This document shows positions 31,020 through 31,186 of a stretch of DNA of 31,186 nt, piece after piece. The DNA is taken from assembly GCF_001186125.1 (NCBI RefSeq), contig NW_014039925.1, positions 23,026 to 54,211 on the forward strand, given 5' to 3'. The translations under genes and the position numbers were made by a program. Under the pieces are notes generated by a model, which did no database searches, had not been told where the DNA came from, and worked only from the letters and a program-made list of their open reading frames with translations. How positions within the stretch are numbered: position 1 is the stretch's first letter; every line of letters starts with the position of its first letter. The stretch comes from Sphaeroforma arctica JP610 (Eukaryota; Opisthokonta; Ichthyosporea; Ichthyophonida).

Positions 31020-31186
31020 CAACCATTCCAAACACTCACACCCACATATCTACTTACACATACGCACAATCACACATACACATGCACATATACACACACA
31101 CGCGCCTACATCAACATGCGTACACCTACATACACACATACACACACACACATACGCATACACACACACACACACACGACACACAC
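31020..31186. repeat. CA-rich microsatellite at the window end
   Basis: ACACACATACAC-type sequence to the right end, lying in the intron upstream of the DFG exon on the minus strand. No exon is visible in it. Confidence 0.9.

Noticed and set aside
1-31186. CRISPR array or bacterial operon
   Set aside because: The tandem repeats have no regular unique spacers, and the genes are spliced eukaryotic genes.

Overview
This is a eukaryotic nuclear window. The genes are spliced, with GT-AG introns of about 0.2 to 2 kb. There are AATAAA signals, a pol III tRNA gene, LINE and LTR-retroelement remains, a decayed DNA-transposon block, many minisatellites and a 294-base assembly gap. The host gene content (HYPK-like, UPF0173-like hydrolase, a kinase) and the repeat-packed introns would suit a unicellular opisthokont such as an ichthyosporean. 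That placement is a guess, and nothing here proves it.

Left third (1-10460). A HYPK-like gene ends on the + strand (160-1679). Its intron begins with a 26-bp minisatellite that carries copies of the gene's own 5' splice junction. Next come a 45-bp minisatellite and two exons of an unrecognised minus-strand gene (2697-3128). A UPF0173/UlaG-type metal-dependent hydrolase follows on the minus strand in five recognisable exons (4335-8747). Its introns are filled with several unrelated tandem repeats, some touching splice sites. Part of its last exon (3821-3955) and the end of its third exon (6427-6492) have been copied nearby and have decayed. A tRNA-Ala(UGC) gene lies at 10388-10460.

Middle (10465-24310) is transposon-dominated. 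A broken Ty1/copia fragment lies just upstream of the tRNA gene. It is followed by a G-rich repeat and then by two convergent decayed genes. One joins an EXO1/FEN1/XPG-like nuclease to a SWIM zinc finger (+, 12085-14084). The other is a DDE_4-type transposase (-, 14200-15737). Together they look like a DNA transposon related to ISL2EU-type elements, but with a different nuclease partner; this is the strongest novelty candidate. Further right are a broken LTR-type integrase remnant, a long inverted repeat, a diverged 300-bp duplication with TTTAGGG motifs beside the gap, and two 5'-truncated copies of one LINE family (19740-20640 and 21664-24308).

Right third (24310-31186). A patch of short unrecognised ORFs is followed by three diverged copies of an unknown coding unit. 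Then comes a minus-strand gene (27031-30997, 5' end outside the window) that encodes the C-lobe of a protein kinase continuous with a roughly 900-residue tail. The tail has a long Ser/Thr/His-rich region and five to six predicted membrane helices. The window ends in a CA-rich intron of this gene.

Exon boundaries come from splice consensus, phase matching and recalled family motifs. No alignment or search was run.
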